Positions 20,356-31,653 of a stretch of DNA of 64,000 nucleotides are shown here, one piece after another (the stretch's first letter is position 1; every line of letters begins with the position of its first letter). The DNA is from Bifidobacterium sp. (GTDB lineage: Bacteria; Actinomycetota; Actinomycetes; Actinomycetales; Bifidobacteriaceae): contig JALCCT010000005.1 in NCBI GenBank assembly GCA_022640915.1, positions 62,001 to 126,000 of the forward strand, in the 5' to 3' direction. The notes beneath the pieces were generated by a model. It made no database searches. It was not told where the DNA came from and saw nothing but the letters and a program-made list of their open reading frames with translations. A program made the translations under genes and the position numbers.

Positions 20356-21024
20356 TCAGTCCCGCAGCTCCACGCCTTTGGCATCGCGATGCCACGGTGA
20401 GCCGTAACTCGAGCACAGGATGAGGATGCCTTCGATCAGCGCCCATACAGCAGCCACGACCGGACCGATCACAACTATCCAGCCCACTAGCGTCAGCAGT
20501 AGCTGTATCACTGCCTTCGTGGTGTAGCCCAAGTAGAAATTGTGCACACCTAACGAACCGAGGAAAATGGCAAGCAGCCCAGCAACGATTTTATTGCGCG
20601 GCGAGTAGCCGTAAGGCATATTCTGCGGCATACCGTAAGGAGGCTGCCCATAGCCGGATTGACCGTAACCCGGCTGGCCATACTGCTGCGGTCCCTGCTG
20701 GCTTTGCTGATTGTGTTGACCGTATGTCTGATCGTAATAGCCGCCCTGCGTAGCCTGCTGTGGATTATATGGCTGCTGGCCGTATGACTGCTGTTGCGCA
20801 TACTGCTGGTCTTGAGTGTTCGCCGACGCCGCATATGGCGGCTGCGGTTGTCCATATGAGTCGTATGAACCGTTGTTTGAGGCGTTGTATGGACCGTCAT
20901 TTGATTCAGCGGCAGCCTGCGGCGCGTTGCCCTGCGGGTCGAGAGGCGCCTGCTCGTAATCCGAGTCGCTGGAGCCCGGATCTTGCGGCTGCTGTGAGCC
21001 GCCATCAGTATTGAAATCGCTCAT
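20356..21024 (-). CDS. TM2 domain-containing protein with Q/Y/G-rich N-terminus
   Basis: KIVAGLLAIFLGSLGVHNFYLGYTTKAVIQLLLTL TM2 signature preceded by about 130 aa QQ/GYG-rich sequence. Confidence 0.88.
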   Translation of the reverse strand: MSDFNTDGGSQQPQDPGSSDSDYEQAPLDPQGNAPQAAAESNDGPYNASNNGSYDSYGQPQPPYAASANTQDQQYAQQQSYGQQPYNPQQATQGGYYDQTYGQHNQQSQQGPQQYGQPGYGQSGYGQPPYGMPQNMPYGYSPRNKIVAGLLAIFLGSLGVHNFYLGYTTKAVIQLLLTLVGWIVVIGPVVAAVWALIEGILILCSSYGSPWHRDAKGVELRD

Positions 21025-21166
21025 GCTCCAAGCCTAATGCAAGCGGCAGCCCACTGCAGATTACGCGCGGGTCGGCAAGCGGATAGCAGCTCGTGGCGAT
21101 GATCGGCTGCAGCGCTCGGCCATGTCGATTCGAACGGTGGCAACAGCCGAGTCATCATTACAAACA

Positions 21167-22246
21167 TCACTGCAAACGCATGCAGATATCGTGTCCGACC
21201 TGTTCAGTGCTGCGCTGTGTTGATCCGAGCTCCTCGATATCGGCCTCGACAGCCTTGTCAATGCGGTCGGCCGCTGCATCAAATCCGAGATGTCGCAACA
21301 GCATGGCGGCGGACAGGATCGCTGCGGTCGGGTTGGCAATGCCTTTGCCTGCGATATCCGGCGCGGATCCATGGATCGGCTCGAACATCGAAGGGTGCGT
21401 ATTTGACGCGTCGATGCAGCCGGAAGCCGAATAGCCGACTCCACCGACGACCGCTCCTGCCTCGTCGGTAAGAATGTCGCCGAAGAGATTGTCGGTCAGG
21501 ATCACGTCGAAACGCGCGGGATCGCAGACCAAGAAGATTGTCGCCGCGTCGATGTGTTGGTAATCGTGGCTCACCGCCGGGTATTGCTCGCCTACGCGAT
21601 CCACGATGCGCTGCCACATGTCGCCGGCGTTGACCAGGACGTTTTTCTTGTGCACGAGGGTGACATGCTTGCGCCGCCTCATCGCCAGCTCGAATGCGTA
21701 GCGTACAACCCGCTCGACGCCATACGCGGTGTTAATCGACACTTCCGTGGCGACTTCTGCCGGCGTTCCACGACGGATTGCGCCGCCCGCACCGCAGTAC
21801 AGCCCTTCCGTTCCCTCGCGCACGACGACGAAATCGATGTCGCCAGGATTGGCCAGCGGCGAGGTGACGCCCTTGTATAGTTTCGATGGACGCAGATTCA
21901 CGTATTGGTCGAGAGCGAACCGCAGTTTAAGCAGCAGACCGCGTTCTAAAATGCCCGCCTTGATGCGCGGGTCACCGATCGCGCCAAGTAAAATGGCATC
22001 GGTGCGCCTGATACGTTCGAGATCCTCATCCGGCAAGATCGCGCCGTCGCGCAGGTAGCGTTCGGCGCCGAGATCAAATAACTCGTACTCGAAGCGCGCA
22101 CTGCCCTCGACCGCCATATCGAGAACCCTCTGAGCGACCGGAGTGATCTCCTTGCCAATACCATCGCCGGGAATGACGGCGATGCGATATGGCTGCGTCG
22201 ACGTATGCGACGGCATATGTGATGATTGCGTTTCCTGATTGCCCAT
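21167..22246 (-). CDS. leuB: 3-isopropylmalate dehydrogenase
   Basis: [54 protein letters not shown]; start set to MGNQ at 22246. Confidence 0.92.
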   Translation of the reverse strand: MGNQETQSSHMPSHTSTQPYRIAVIPGDGIGKEITPVAQRVLDMAVEGSARFEYELFDLGAERYLRDGAILPDEDLERIRRTDAILLGAIGDPRIKAGILERGLLLKLRFALDQYVNLRPSKLYKGVTSPLANPGDIDFVVVREGTEGLYCGAGGAIRRGTPAEVATEVSINTAYGVERVVRYAFELAMRRRKHVTLVHKKNVLVNAGDMWQRIVDRVGEQYPAVSHDYQHIDAATIFLVCDPARFDVILTDNLFGDILTDEAGAVVGGVGYSASGCIDASNTHPSMFEPIHGSAPDIAGKGIANPTAAILSAAMLLRHLGFDAAADRIDKAVEADIEELGSTQRSTEQVGHDICMRLQ

Positions 22247-22401
22247 AGCCGCGAGACTAGTCGCGCCATGGCGCCGACCCGGCCTCCCGTCCCGCGTTAT
22301 GGACACGAATATGGACACAACGGTCAGCATGACAGCAGATGCGATCCAGTGCCCACAACGATACCGATACCTTGTCTTGTGACAGTTGCGAGGGCCGTGG
22401 T

Positions 22402-24918
22402 TCACACCGCAGCTGGCTCGATCGCGCCAGCGCCCATCATGGCAAGACACCAGGCGTTCTCGTAGCAGACTTCCTCCCACTGCTTGTAGCGTCCGGTCGT
22501 GCCGCCGTGGCCAGCTTCGATCTCGATTTTGGCGATTACATCAATCCCGGCGGATTGCAGCCGAGCGATCCATTTGAGCGGCTCAACGACCAGCACGCGC
22601 GTATCGTTCATCGACGTGGTCACGAGGATCTTAGGGAAACTCGCGGCTGGGTTTTCGACGCTTGGCGCGTTCTCGTAAGGCGTGTACGACTTCATGTACC
22701 GGTACACTCGCTCGTCGTGCAGCGGGTCGCCCCACTCATCCCATTCGGTGACGGTCAGCGGCAGCGAGGGATCGAGAATCGACGTCAGCGCGTCGACAAA
22801 GGGCACGTCAGCTTCGATGGCGGTGTACCGGTCTGGTGCCATGTTGGCAACAGCCCCCATGAGGAGGCCGCCCGCAGAACCGCCGTTAGCCACCGTCCGG
22901 GCAGGATCGGCGAAGCCGGCATCCTGCAACGCAGCAGTTGCATCGACGAAATCCTCGAAGGTATGCTTCTTCTCCAGCCGCCGGCCTTGCTCGTACCACG
23001 CGCGGCCCATCTCGCCGCCGCCTCGAATATGTGGCACCGCATAGAGCACGCCCCGGTCAAGCAGGCTGATACGCGCGGCGGAAAAACCTGGATCCGAGCT
23101 GATCTCGTAAGCTCCGTACCCGGTGATGAACATCGGGATCGAACCAGTTGTTTGCCCCGAGGCTGACAGCCCACCAGCCGCCAATGCCGGATCCGGAGCC
23201 GTCAGCCGGCTAGGCAACGCAGCCAGCTGGGGCAGCATGTCAGTGCGCCAAACAAGCGAAACTGGCACTTCCTCCCCATCGCGCACGCTCACCCAGACGC
23301 GGCGCTCCGAATAATCATTCGCATCGAAGCCGCCAAGCACCTGTGCGCGTTTGAGCAGAACGTCTTCGCCAGTGGCCGGATCCAGCTCGCGCAGCTCTCC
23401 CGGCCGCGTATAGCTGCCGAAGGAATACCGCATGCGTGGCGCGTCATACGACGGATTGCCACCGGCGCCGAAGGAATACAGCCGATTTGACTCCCCAGAT
23501 GCCGCCTTATGCGCCTCGTCGCCATCATCCGGCGGCTCGATTCTGCGCAAGCGCCACGGCCGGTGGCCAAGAAAGTCCTGTGCCGCATCGTCCTTGGTCA
23601 TCACTGCGATATGCGGCAGGCTGTTCGCGCGGTAGCTCAGCGACACAAAATTCCGGTACAGCGCGATGCCTTCGATGCCTAGTCCCCGTGCTCCTTGCAG
23701 GATCGCTGGATTACGCGGGTCGTTATAGGGCTGGCTGATCGATTTGGCCGATGCGCCGGCCTCGAATCGATCGCCCTGCTCGCAGCCATAGGGTGAGCCG
23801 AGCGCGACCGCGACGCCTTCGCCGAGGCGGTACGGCGGCTCGTGCGTGCGCATGTCGATTACATCGATCTCAAAGTTCGGGTCGAGCGCATTATGGTACA
23901 CGACAGCGAGCGGAATATCCTCGCCATGCTCCCCCGCGCCTTCGAAGCACGCGAAGCTCACGTCGTATTCCACGTCGTCCTGGCGTGCAATGAACACGCG
24001 GAACTCCCCCTCGGGCGTTGCCACGGGCAGCGTCCACACCTCGCCGCTGGTTTTGGAGCTGGTGCTGATGACAATGCGCCGCTCGTCGAAGCTCAACCCT
24101 ACGCCCACCCAGAAGCGTTCGTCATTTTCACGAAACACCTCTACGTCCGCGTCGACCGACATACCGACATGATGCCGGCGAATCGCGTAAGGCCGCCATG
24201 CCTCATCAAGCACTACGTAGAACACCCACTGTGCGTCCGGAGTGAGGCATGCCCCGCCGATGCCTGCGAGCACTTCCGGCGATTCGGTGCCGGAAGCGAG
24301 GTCACGGATACGGAAGTCGTAGCGCTCATCGCCGGCAGTGTCGACACCGTACAGCATCCAGCGCCCATCGCGGCTCAAGTCAAGCCCTCCAAGACGGAAG
24401 AAATCATGGCCTTGTGCTTCGTAATTCGCGTCGAAGATGATCTCTTCGCCGCTCATCGAGCCAGGCGCGCCCTTGGGATCGATCTGCGGCGGCGTCCAGT
24501 CATCCGGCCCCGCAATCGGGATGCGGCACTGCGTGGCGTACTGCCGCCCCTCCTGCGTGCGCACAAAGTACCAATAGCCGTCGATGCGCGTCGGCACCGA
24601 CATGTCTGTTTCCTGCACACGTCCTTTGAGCTCATCGAACAGCGTAGCGCTCAAGTCCTTCAAACCCGCCGTACGTGCCTTGCAGTAATCATTCTGCGCC
24701 TTGACATAGTCGCGCACCTCAGCGGATTCCCTATTCCGCATCCAGTCATACGGGTCATTGAACAGGTCGCCGTGCACGCTACGGATATGCTTGATGCGCC
24801 TCGCCTTGGGCGGCTGCATACATTGCACCCGTTGAGTATCGAAGGTTCCGGCCTTGACGGACCGTGAATCATGAGCATATAGATCAGCGTCCGAGGCAGT
24901 GGTTGAGGCGATAGTCAT
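22402..24918 (-). CDS. S9 family prolyl oligopeptidase (oligopeptidase B-like)
   Basis: [26 protein letters not shown] catalytic serine region, NDTRV, AGHGG; true start may be the MQPPKARR methionine. Confidence 0.93.
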   Translation of the reverse strand: MTIASTTASDADLYAHDSRSVKAGTFDTQRVQCMQPPKARRIKHIRSVHGDLFNDPYDWMRNRESAEVRDYVKAQNDYCKARTAGLKDLSATLFDELKGRVQETDMSVPTRIDGYWYFVRTQEGRQYATQCRIPIAGPDDWTPPQIDPKGAPGSMSGEEIIFDANYEAQGHDFFRLGGLDLSRDGRWMLYGVDTAGDERYDFRIRDLASGTESPEVLAGIGGACLTPDAQWVFYVVLDEAWRPYAIRRHHVGMSVDADVEVFRENDERFWVGVGLSFDERRIVISTSSKTSGEVWTLPVATPEGEFRVFIARQDDVEYDVSFACFEGAGEHGEDIPLAVVYHNALDPNFEIDVIDMRTHEPPYRLGEGVAVALGSPYGCEQGDRFEAGASAKSISQPYNDPRNPAILQGARGLGIEGIALYRNFVSLSYRANSLPHIAVMTKDDAAQDFLGHRPWRLRRIEPPDDGDEAHKAASGESNRLYSFGAGGNPSYDAPRMRYSFGSYTRPGELRELDPATGEDVLLKRAQVLGGFDANDYSERRVWVSVRDGEEVPVSLVWRTDMLPQLAALPSRLTAPDPALAAGGLSASGQTTGSIPMFITGYGAYEISSDPGFSAARISLLDRGVLYAVPHIRGGGEMGRAWYEQGRRLEKKHTFEDFVDATAALQDAGFADPARTVANGGSAGGLLMGAVANMAPDRYTAIEADVPFVDALTSILDPSLPLTVTEWDEWGDPLHDERVYRYMKSYTPYENAPSVENPAASFPKILVTTSMNDTRVLVVEPLKWIARLQSAGIDVIAKIEIEAGHGGTTGRYKQWEEVCYENAWCLAMMGAGAIEPAAV

Positions 24919-24946
24919 GCTGCCTGATTATACGACCCGCGTGCCG

Positions 24947-26149
24947 CTATCGAAATTTCGCCAAATACGGCAGCATCGTCTTCATGAGATTCGAACCAGT
25001 CGTGCCGGTGAATACAGGCGCATCGGTGACCGGTATCGGCTGGGTCGTGGTCATGCCTGCCATCGGGCCCAGTGGCGAATATTCGCGCGGGCTGAGCTGA
25101 CGAATGCCGATGGCGAGCACACGGCCGGGGTAGCGCCGCGCAATGGTGGCATACGTGGTCGGATCCTTCTGTCCGTCGTCTCCGATGAGAATGAAGCGCA
25201 TGTCAGGGAAATCGCCCATGAGCTGTTCGGCAAACTCGAGCTTGTGCTGCACGCCGGAGGGAATGAAGGTCTTGGGGCGCGGGTCAAGGTCACGCAGCAG
25301 CAGTGGGCCCTGCGGAAAGCCTTGGTCGGCGATGAAATTGCGGATGGAGCTTTCGACGTTCCACGGCGAGGTTGACAGGTAGAAGAACGGCGCCTGCGGA
25401 AACAGATCGGCGATCTTGTTGAACAGCACGCCCATACCTGGCACCGAGCCGCGCTTTTTCGGGTTGAGCAGCAGCAGATTGTAAGCGGCGCGCAGTGGTG
25501 AAGGGGCCTGAGTCACCATAATCGTGTCATCCACGTCGGAGATCACGCCGATTGGCGTGCGCGGTGGGATAGTGAACAGCTGCGAGTTCACCGGCCGACG
25601 ATGCGCCACTTGGTAGGAAACGATGTGAATGCCCGGTTCGAGTCGCCGCTCGGCCACGAGATCAAGATAGCCCTGGACGTCGGAGACGATAGTCTCGCCG
25701 CTGAGATCGCGAATCCGATTGACTTTATCGTAGACTTCGGAGCTGCCGATCTGCACGGTGGTGAGAGGAACCCCGTCGATAGCGATTCTGACGTGCGTGG
25801 CCGGAGCCGGCACCATGAGCATCGCTCTCGCCCCACGCACCAACCGGCCTGGTTCACTGCGTGAGGGAGCATATACAGTCCGACAGATCAGCCGCGAGTA
25901 ATCATCCGTGCCGTATCCGACATAAGGCTCGACTTGGGGACGCCAGCTAAGCCGCTGGCCGATAGCACTCGAGATCTTCGTCCATATCCCGAAGGAGGCG
26001 ATGGCCAATCGACGCGTGGAACGTATCAGCAGCGGCTTGTCCTCGATCCGCTCATGCCGCGAGGCAGCGTCGAAAGTCGTAACCACCCGCCGCGCCGGAA
26101 TAGGGACGGTGGGCATGTCGTCAGGTTCGAATTCGTCTTGTGGTGCCAT
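24947..26149 (-). CDS. App1-family phosphatase domain protein (DUF2183)
   Basis: GVISDVDDTIMVTQAP; FFYLSTSPWNV; FILIGDDGQKDP. Confidence 0.88.
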   Translation of the reverse strand: MAPQDEFEPDDMPTVPIPARRVVTTFDAASRHERIEDKPLLIRSTRRLAIASFGIWTKISSAIGQRLSWRPQVEPYVGYGTDDYSRLICRTVYAPSRSEPGRLVRGARAMLMVPAPATHVRIAIDGVPLTTVQIGSSEVYDKVNRIRDLSGETIVSDVQGYLDLVAERRLEPGIHIVSYQVAHRRPVNSQLFTIPPRTPIGVISDVDDTIMVTQAPSPLRAAYNLLLLNPKKRGSVPGMGVLFNKIADLFPQAPFFYLSTSPWNVESSIRNFIADQGFPQGPLLLRDLDPRPKTFIPSGVQHKLEFAEQLMGDFPDMRFILIGDDGQKDPTTYATIARRYPGRVLAIGIRQLSPREYSPLGPMAGMTTTQPIPVTDAPVFTGTTGSNLMKTMLPYLAKFR

Positions 26150-26281
26150 ATTCTCCTCATATGCGCGCTCACGGCCATGGCTATCGGATCTTGCAGTACG
26201 CAATGCATCAGCGACAGTATCATACCAGCGGACGCCTGCCCAGCCTCACGGTCGAAGCCACAGCGGCGGCCCGAACAGGAG

Positions 26282-26716
26282 CTACTTGGTCATTGCGCTG
26301 TACTCGGCGGCGCTGAGCAAGACCGGTTGGTCGTCATCCAAGTCCATTTTGAGAATCCAACCCTCCCCATACGGATCCTCGGTAACCACTTTGGGATCGT
26401 CAGCCGCATCACGGTTCACATAGCGTACGATGCCTGCCACCGGGCATACCAGCGGCTCAACGGCCTTGGCTGATTCCAGTTCTACGATTTCGTCGCCCGC
26501 CTCGACACGCGTGCCGACCTCCGGCAGATCGAGGAAGACCAACTCCCCCATCTGGCTTGCCGCGTACTCGGTCACGCCGATCAGCGCCGGGCTTGCCGAA
26601 TCATCTACCCACACATGCTCGGACGAGTACTGCAGATGATCGGGGACATCAAGATTCGCGGGTTTCTCATCGCCGGTTTCACCCACGTTGGTTTCGCGCA
26701 CATTGTTTTCACTCAT
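26282..26716 (-). CDS. gcvH: Glycine cleavage system H protein
   Basis: YSSEHVWV...VTEYAASQMGELVFLDLPEVG...ELESAKAVEPLVCPVAG lipoyl-domain motif; start set to MSENN. Confidence 0.93.
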   Translation of the reverse strand: MSENNVRETNVGETGDEKPANLDVPDHLQYSSEHVWVDDSASPALIGVTEYAASQMGELVFLDLPEVGTRVEAGDEIVELESAKAVEPLVCPVAGIVRYVNRDAADDPKVVTEDPYGEGWILKMDLDDDQPVLLSAAEYSAMTK

Positions 26717-26851
26717 GGAGTACCAGCGTAGTGTCTGCGTGTTACAACGCGCCGCCCTACGAAGTTCTGCGCGCCACACCATTCTTTTACAGACAGGCCA
26801 GCAGGCTTTACTGCAATTATGAGCGCAGCGTGTTGTGCGCGGCTTGAGGCC

Positions 26852-28555
26852 TCAGCGCACCGGGCCGGACGGCTGCGTGCCGACCACCTGAACGATGGTT
26901 CCCTTCGGGCAGTTGTCGAAGATCCACTTCGCGTCCTGCTCGTACATGTTGACGCAACCGTGGGAACCCTTGTTCGTAGGATCGCCCGCTGCGATGGCCG
27001 GATAGTTCCAATAAGCCGTGTGGAAGCCCTCTCCGCGGTTGAAGTAGCTCACCCACTTCACGCCCTTGGTCAGATAGAACGTGCCGTCGCCGTTGGGGCC
27101 GCGCATGTCTTGGATCTGATAGTTCAGATAGATAAAGAACGTGCCGCTGTCGGTTTCGCGCCCACCTCCGCGGCCGGTGCACACCAAGAAAGTCTTGATA
27201 AGCTGGTCGTTCTGATAGACCTCGGCAATCTGCTTGCTTTTGTCGACAACAACGCGGTATTGAGATGTCACCTGCTTAACATCATGCTTCGTTACGTCAG
27301 CCTCGGCTTTAATATCGGCCGCTTCCCCCTGGCTGAGCGCTTGCATGACCTGCTGCGCCACCGCTCCGGTATTCTTCACCACGACGCCGTCCACGCCTTG
27401 GGTTTTGGTAACAAGCACCACGCCCGCAGTGTTGACGACATCCTCCTGTGTGACCATCTTCTGATTGAGTTGCGCAGGCAATTCCCTGCTCATATAGGCG
27501 TCAATCGCGTGTCTGTCGTAGCTCAGCGTGAGCGTGCCCTTGTCGGCGTCGCCTTGCGAGCTGATCCACGTCGCCACTGTGCCCGCCGGCACCGTGAAGG
27601 TCTTGGCGTCGCCATTGCTGACGGTAATCGCGCTGGAGAGCCGCTGATTGGCCTGGTTTGCGGCTGCCGTAGCACTTTGCTCCGAGATCGGCATCGACAC
27701 ATCGTTGTAGCTAACGCTCACCGCCGCGCCATGGCCAGGCTGGGCGACGAGCGTGTCAACAGCCCTGTCGACCGGAGCGCTGACGAGAGCCTTCCCGTCC
27801 TTGCCCGGTTTCACGGTGAAGGCCTTCGACTGTGCATCGAAGCTGATGGTCGAGGGAACAGCGCGCTGCTCCTGGGAGATAAAACTGTCGGTCAGATACG
27901 TGGAAGCGGCGAGGCTGTCTCTTTTCGCCGCCAGCCCCACGGATTGTTTAGAAAAGGGGTTGAGCCGGTTAAGATCGTTGCCTGACTTCGCCGAAAGGAG
28001 ATCCTTCACCGTCGCGTTCACATCGACTGACACGCCGAGATCCTTGAGCGTCGCCGTGATCTTCTTGCCACTGTCATCGCTCACGGTAAGCACGGATCGG
28101 GAGACGGCGTCATTCACGATGCCCGTGAGTTCGCCTGCAGACTTGCCCGCCACAGCTGCGCCGGCGAAGCTCACTCCGGGGGCGACTTTGTCCTGGAAAT
28201 ACCAGCGTGCGCCGAAGAACGAGCCGGCTGCGAGCAACAGCAACGCGCCAATGATGCCGAGCGTCACTGCAAGGACAGCCTTGCCGCGGCCCGTAGCCTT
28301 AGCCTTGGCCGCCCGCGGGGTATGGGACGCGACGATATCACCGAAACCATCCGATGCGTAACCCTCGCCCATCGGAGCAAAAGCCGTGCTGAGCGGTGCG
28401 AACACCGGCGTATTGTCCGCCGTATCCTGCATCCTGTCGGCGGCACGGCGCGCAGGAATCTTTCCTGTCTGATCAGACAGGTATCCCTCGCGTTGGTAAG
28501 CGCTCGTCACGTTGGTATCCTTTCCCCGTTCCTCTGGGCCACACTCTATGCCCAT
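26852..28555 (-). CDS. Membrane-anchored L,D-transpeptidase (YkuD) with peptidoglycan-binding repeats
   Basis: C-terminal GSHGCVNMYEQDAKWIF motif; single TM near N-terminus; two repeat regions. A start further downstream (VTSAYQREG) is possible. Confidence 0.9.
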   Translation of the reverse strand: MGIECGPEERGKDTNVTSAYQREGYLSDQTGKIPARRAADRMQDTADNTPVFAPLSTAFAPMGEGYASDGFGDIVASHTPRAAKAKATGRGKAVLAVTLGIIGALLLLAAGSFFGARWYFQDKVAPGVSFAGAAVAGKSAGELTGIVNDAVSRSVLTVSDDSGKKITATLKDLGVSVDVNATVKDLLSAKSGNDLNRLNPFSKQSVGLAAKRDSLAASTYLTDSFISQEQRAVPSTISFDAQSKAFTVKPGKDGKALVSAPVDRAVDTLVAQPGHGAAVSVSYNDVSMPISEQSATAAANQANQRLSSAITVSNGDAKTFTVPAGTVATWISSQGDADKGTLTLSYDRHAIDAYMSRELPAQLNQKMVTQEDVVNTAGVVLVTKTQGVDGVVVKNTGAVAQQVMQALSQGEAADIKAEADVTKHDVKQVTSQYRVVVDKSKQIAEVYQNDQLIKTFLVCTGRGGGRETDSGTFFIYLNYQIQDMRGPNGDGTFYLTKGVKWVSYFNRGEGFHTAYWNYPAIAAGDPTNKGSHGCVNMYEQDAKWIFDNCPKGTIVQVVGTQPSGPVR

Positions 28556-28605
28556 TATATGACGAGGCGGAAAAGGGGGGAAGTGTGGATTCTCGAAACG
28601 CGGAT

Positions 28606-29769
28606 TCACAACTCGCCGCCATACCACTGCTCGATCATGTACCGGGCTATGGCGGCCTTGCCTGGAACTTGCATGCATCCGCTCGCCAGTTCGGCGGCGT
28701 ATTCTTCGCGCGTCACCCAGCGCGCCTCATCGGTTTCGATGCCATCGGCAAGAACGCCCGTGCTCCTTGCACGGCCTTTGAATGCTGTCATGAGGGAGGC
28801 AGGGAAGGGCCAGGGCTGCGAACCGAGATAGCGTACCTCGCCCACATCTACCCCGACCTCCTCTTTGGCCTCACGCCGGCAGGCGTGTTCGAGGTTTTCG
28901 CCAGCTTCGACGAATCCTGCGCAAACAGAGAAGAGCCGCGGATTCACCCACGCCTTGTTGTGCTGCAGAAGCAGCCGGTCGCTTGTATCCACGATCGCCG
29001 TGATTACCGCTGGCTCGATGCGCGGGAACAACGTGCGATTGCCGTCCGCAGCATTCTCGCAACGCTGTGCCCACCCGCTCAGCGCGGGCCGCACGGCCGA
29101 CCCGCAGCTGGGACAGAACCGCTGGCGGGCGTGCCACAAGCTCAGCGCAATGGCAGTGGTTGCCTGGCCAGATTCGCGTGCGGAGGCATGCGGCACGAAA
29201 GCCCGGATATCAACCCAATCGAAGCGGACCGCGGCCTGCTCAAGCAACGATGCACAATGTCTTGCGCCGCGTCCTTGCAAGCCGTTGCCCAGGTCGAAAG
29301 CATCATCGGCGCCTTCATGTGCTGAGTCCGGCGCGAGACCGCCTGCCGTGTGCTGCAAGCTGCGGGACACCCGCGTCAAGTCCACAGCGACAACATGTCG
29401 ACAATGGCCGTAAGAACACGCGTCATGCGCGCATTCGCCATGCCACACGTGATCGCTATGATATGACCCAAGGTAGAGTGCGATGGCCTCCGGATGCTGC
29501 GCAAGCTCGTCAAACACGTAGCGCGCGGGCAGCTCGGCCAGGCGCATGCGCGCGCTGTTGTAGCCGCCCAATCTTGCCTGACCTTTCGGCACTGCAACGG
29601 TGCCGTCGCGCACCAGCATGACCGAGGTCGCCTGAGACTGCGGCCCATGCAGCAGAGTCTCTATGAGGCCGGGTTCGCTCCTGCGTTCGGTGTCGTAATC
29701 GATATCGCCTTGAGCCAGCGGCAGGAACGGCAGCGTTTGCGTCAACGCCAACGAAGAGAACGCCGCCAT
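28606..29769 (-). CDS. nudC: NAD+ diphosphatase (Nudix)
   Basis: CPSCGSAV zinc ribbon half, AGFVEAGENLEHACRREAKEEVGVDVG Nudix box, YLGSQPWPFPASLM signature. Confidence 0.92.
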   Translation of the reverse strand: MAAFSSLALTQTLPFLPLAQGDIDYDTERRSEPGLIETLLHGPQSQATSVMLVRDGTVAVPKGQARLGGYNSARMRLAELPARYVFDELAQHPEAIALYLGSYHSDHVWHGECAHDACSYGHCRHVVAVDLTRVSRSLQHTAGGLAPDSAHEGADDAFDLGNGLQGRGARHCASLLEQAAVRFDWVDIRAFVPHASARESGQATTAIALSLWHARQRFCPSCGSAVRPALSGWAQRCENAADGNRTLFPRIEPAVITAIVDTSDRLLLQHNKAWVNPRLFSVCAGFVEAGENLEHACRREAKEEVGVDVGEVRYLGSQPWPFPASLMTAFKGRARSTGVLADGIETDEARWVTREEYAAELASGCMQVPGKAAIARYMIEQWYGGEL

Positions 29770-30653
29770 CAATGCGCTATCGCTGTGTCGTGTGCCGCAG
29801 GGCTTTGTGCCACGCGCTGCATGAGATCGACCAATGCCCGCGCCACTGCGGCGGGCTGCTCGACGGCACTGAAGTGGCCGCAATCCTCGATTTGCGTAGT
29901 TGCCACCCGAGTGCCGGTCATCAGCGGTACAAACCCGCGCATCGTCGCAAGCGAAGGATCCAGAGCACCGCACACCACGGCCGCCGGAACCGTGATTCCC
30001 GGGAGCTGTCCAGTGAGATCAGGCCTGCCCGCCGCCATGCGCTGTCGCCATGCAATACCTGCTGGGCTCTGCTCGTGGATCCACCGAGTGAAGAGTGCCA
30101 CACATGCCGGCGAGCGCTTGAACGCGGAATCCCCTGGTTGTGGCAGCGCGAAATGCATCACCGGTTCGAGTGTGTTCCCTTGCTCGCACAGCGTCGCGAT
30201 CTTCAGCCGGTTCGCCCTAGCCTGCGGCGCATCCGGGCCCGGCTGGGTGTCGCACAGCGCAAGGCCGGCCAAGATATCGGGATGGCGCCTGACGACGTCC
30301 ATCGCCACATAGCCGCCCATCGACAATCCTACGAATACGGCTTTCGAGAACCCTGCCCGCCGCACCAATTCGACGTAGGAATCAGTCAGGCGCGACAATG
30401 CATCGGCATATGATCCGTCGGCATTGACGGTTCCGGTCTCTTCGGCGCTGGGTATAGCGCAATCGCCAGCTCCGGGCATTTCAGGCGCCCAGATCGCGAA
30501 ATTCGGCAGGCCACGTTCATCAGCGAGCCTGGCGATCCAAAGCGCGCAATCATCCCACATGCGATGATCAACGGGAAAAGCGTGCACCAGCACGAGCGGC
30601 GTGGCGTCCCGTGACCCGGCACGGTAGACGGTGTTCTTCAGTTCGATAGCCAA
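29769..30653 (-). CDS. Alpha/beta hydrolase
   Basis: VFVGLSMGGYVAMDVVRRHP nucleophile elbow; DCGHFSAVEQP catalytic His. Confidence 0.88.
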   Translation of the reverse strand: MAIELKNTVYRAGSRDATPLVLVHAFPVDHRMWDDCALWIARLADERGLPNFAIWAPEMPGAGDCAIPSAEETGTVNADGSYADALSRLTDSYVELVRRAGFSKAVFVGLSMGGYVAMDVVRRHPDILAGLALCDTQPGPDAPQARANRLKIATLCEQGNTLEPVMHFALPQPGDSAFKRSPACVALFTRWIHEQSPAGIAWRQRMAAGRPDLTGQLPGITVPAAVVCGALDPSLATMRGFVPLMTGTRVATTQIEDCGHFSAVEQPAAVARALVDLMQRVAQSPAAHDTAIAH

Positions 30654-30758
30654 TTAGCTCAAAACCTCCTATTGCAGTGTCTCAATATCACAAGTTTTGC
30701 AATATCACAGTGTCTCAAATACACAGTGTCAGTGTCAGTGTCTTGTGTAAGGTGCGGT

Positions 30759-31394
30759 TCAGACTCCGGCCCAGGCCAGGGCTCTGCGCACGATGTCGCC
30801 CTGCCCGTTCGGCATCTGCTCGATGCACGCCGCCATCTGAGTCTCCTCCGGATCGCACCATTCCACGTCGAGCGTCTCGTCCTGCGGCTTGCAGTCGCCC
30901 GGAATTGGCACTACGTAGCACAGGGCAATCGCGTGCTGGCGCGGATCGTAATACGGCGATACCCCAGGAGTGGGGAAGAATTCGGCCACGGTGAACGGCT
31001 GCAGGCTCGCGGGAAGATCGGGGATGGCGATATCGCCGAGGTCCTTGGCAATATTACGTGCGATCGCCTCGCGCAGCGTCTCATGAAACAGCACGCGCCC
31101 GGCAATCAGCGTGCGCTCGACGGAGCCGTCCTCCCCCACATGCAGCAGCGAGCCGACCCGCGTCACACGGCCCAGATCGTCAGTGCGCACTGGGACGATC
31201 TGCACGTAGACGATGGGGATTTGTCGGCGGATGCCATCAATATCCCTGCGTGACAACCATCCCGGGGGATTCGCATGGGACGAGCCACGAACGAAATCCT
31301 CGGGCGTGATACCGTCGAACGCTCCCCGGCTCCGGTCCGCATCGAAATCATCGTCATCGGGCACTTCATCATTCAGGACTTCCATAGCTCCCAT
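30759..31394 (-). CDS. DUF4916 / Nudix-like hydrolase
   Basis: IVYVQIVPVRTDDLGRVTRVGSLLHVG...GRVLFHETLREAIARNIAKDLG. Confidence 0.75.
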   Translation of the reverse strand: MGAMEVLNDEVPDDDDFDADRSRGAFDGITPEDFVRGSSHANPPGWLSRRDIDGIRRQIPIVYVQIVPVRTDDLGRVTRVGSLLHVGEDGSVERTLIAGRVLFHETLREAIARNIAKDLGDIAIPDLPASLQPFTVAEFFPTPGVSPYYDPRQHAIALCYVVPIPGDCKPQDETLDVEWCDPEETQMAACIEQMPNGQGDIVRRALAWAGV

Positions 31395-31653
31395 TATCGT
31401 CCGAGTTTGTCATCGCCGCATCAGCGAATTCTGTGGGAATTGTGGATATCGTAGGGACATTGTCTGCGTTTCACCCCAATCAAGCCACGGCGATGTGTCA
31501 ATTGGGCCAAGTCGGCGTATCCAGCCATTCCCGGCTATTGTGCAACGTCAGGCTTCGCCTAACAGCTTATCTGCGGCCGCTTTGTTGAGTGGTACTGGAA
31601 TGCTGGGTAGTGGCATGAATGGCGCATGATGACATACATGGAAGGAGTCACTT

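Noticed and set aside
26819-27985. 388-aa plus-strand ORF opposite the L,D-transpeptidase
   Set aside because: Shadow ORF; no recognisable domain, while the minus strand has YkuD motifs.
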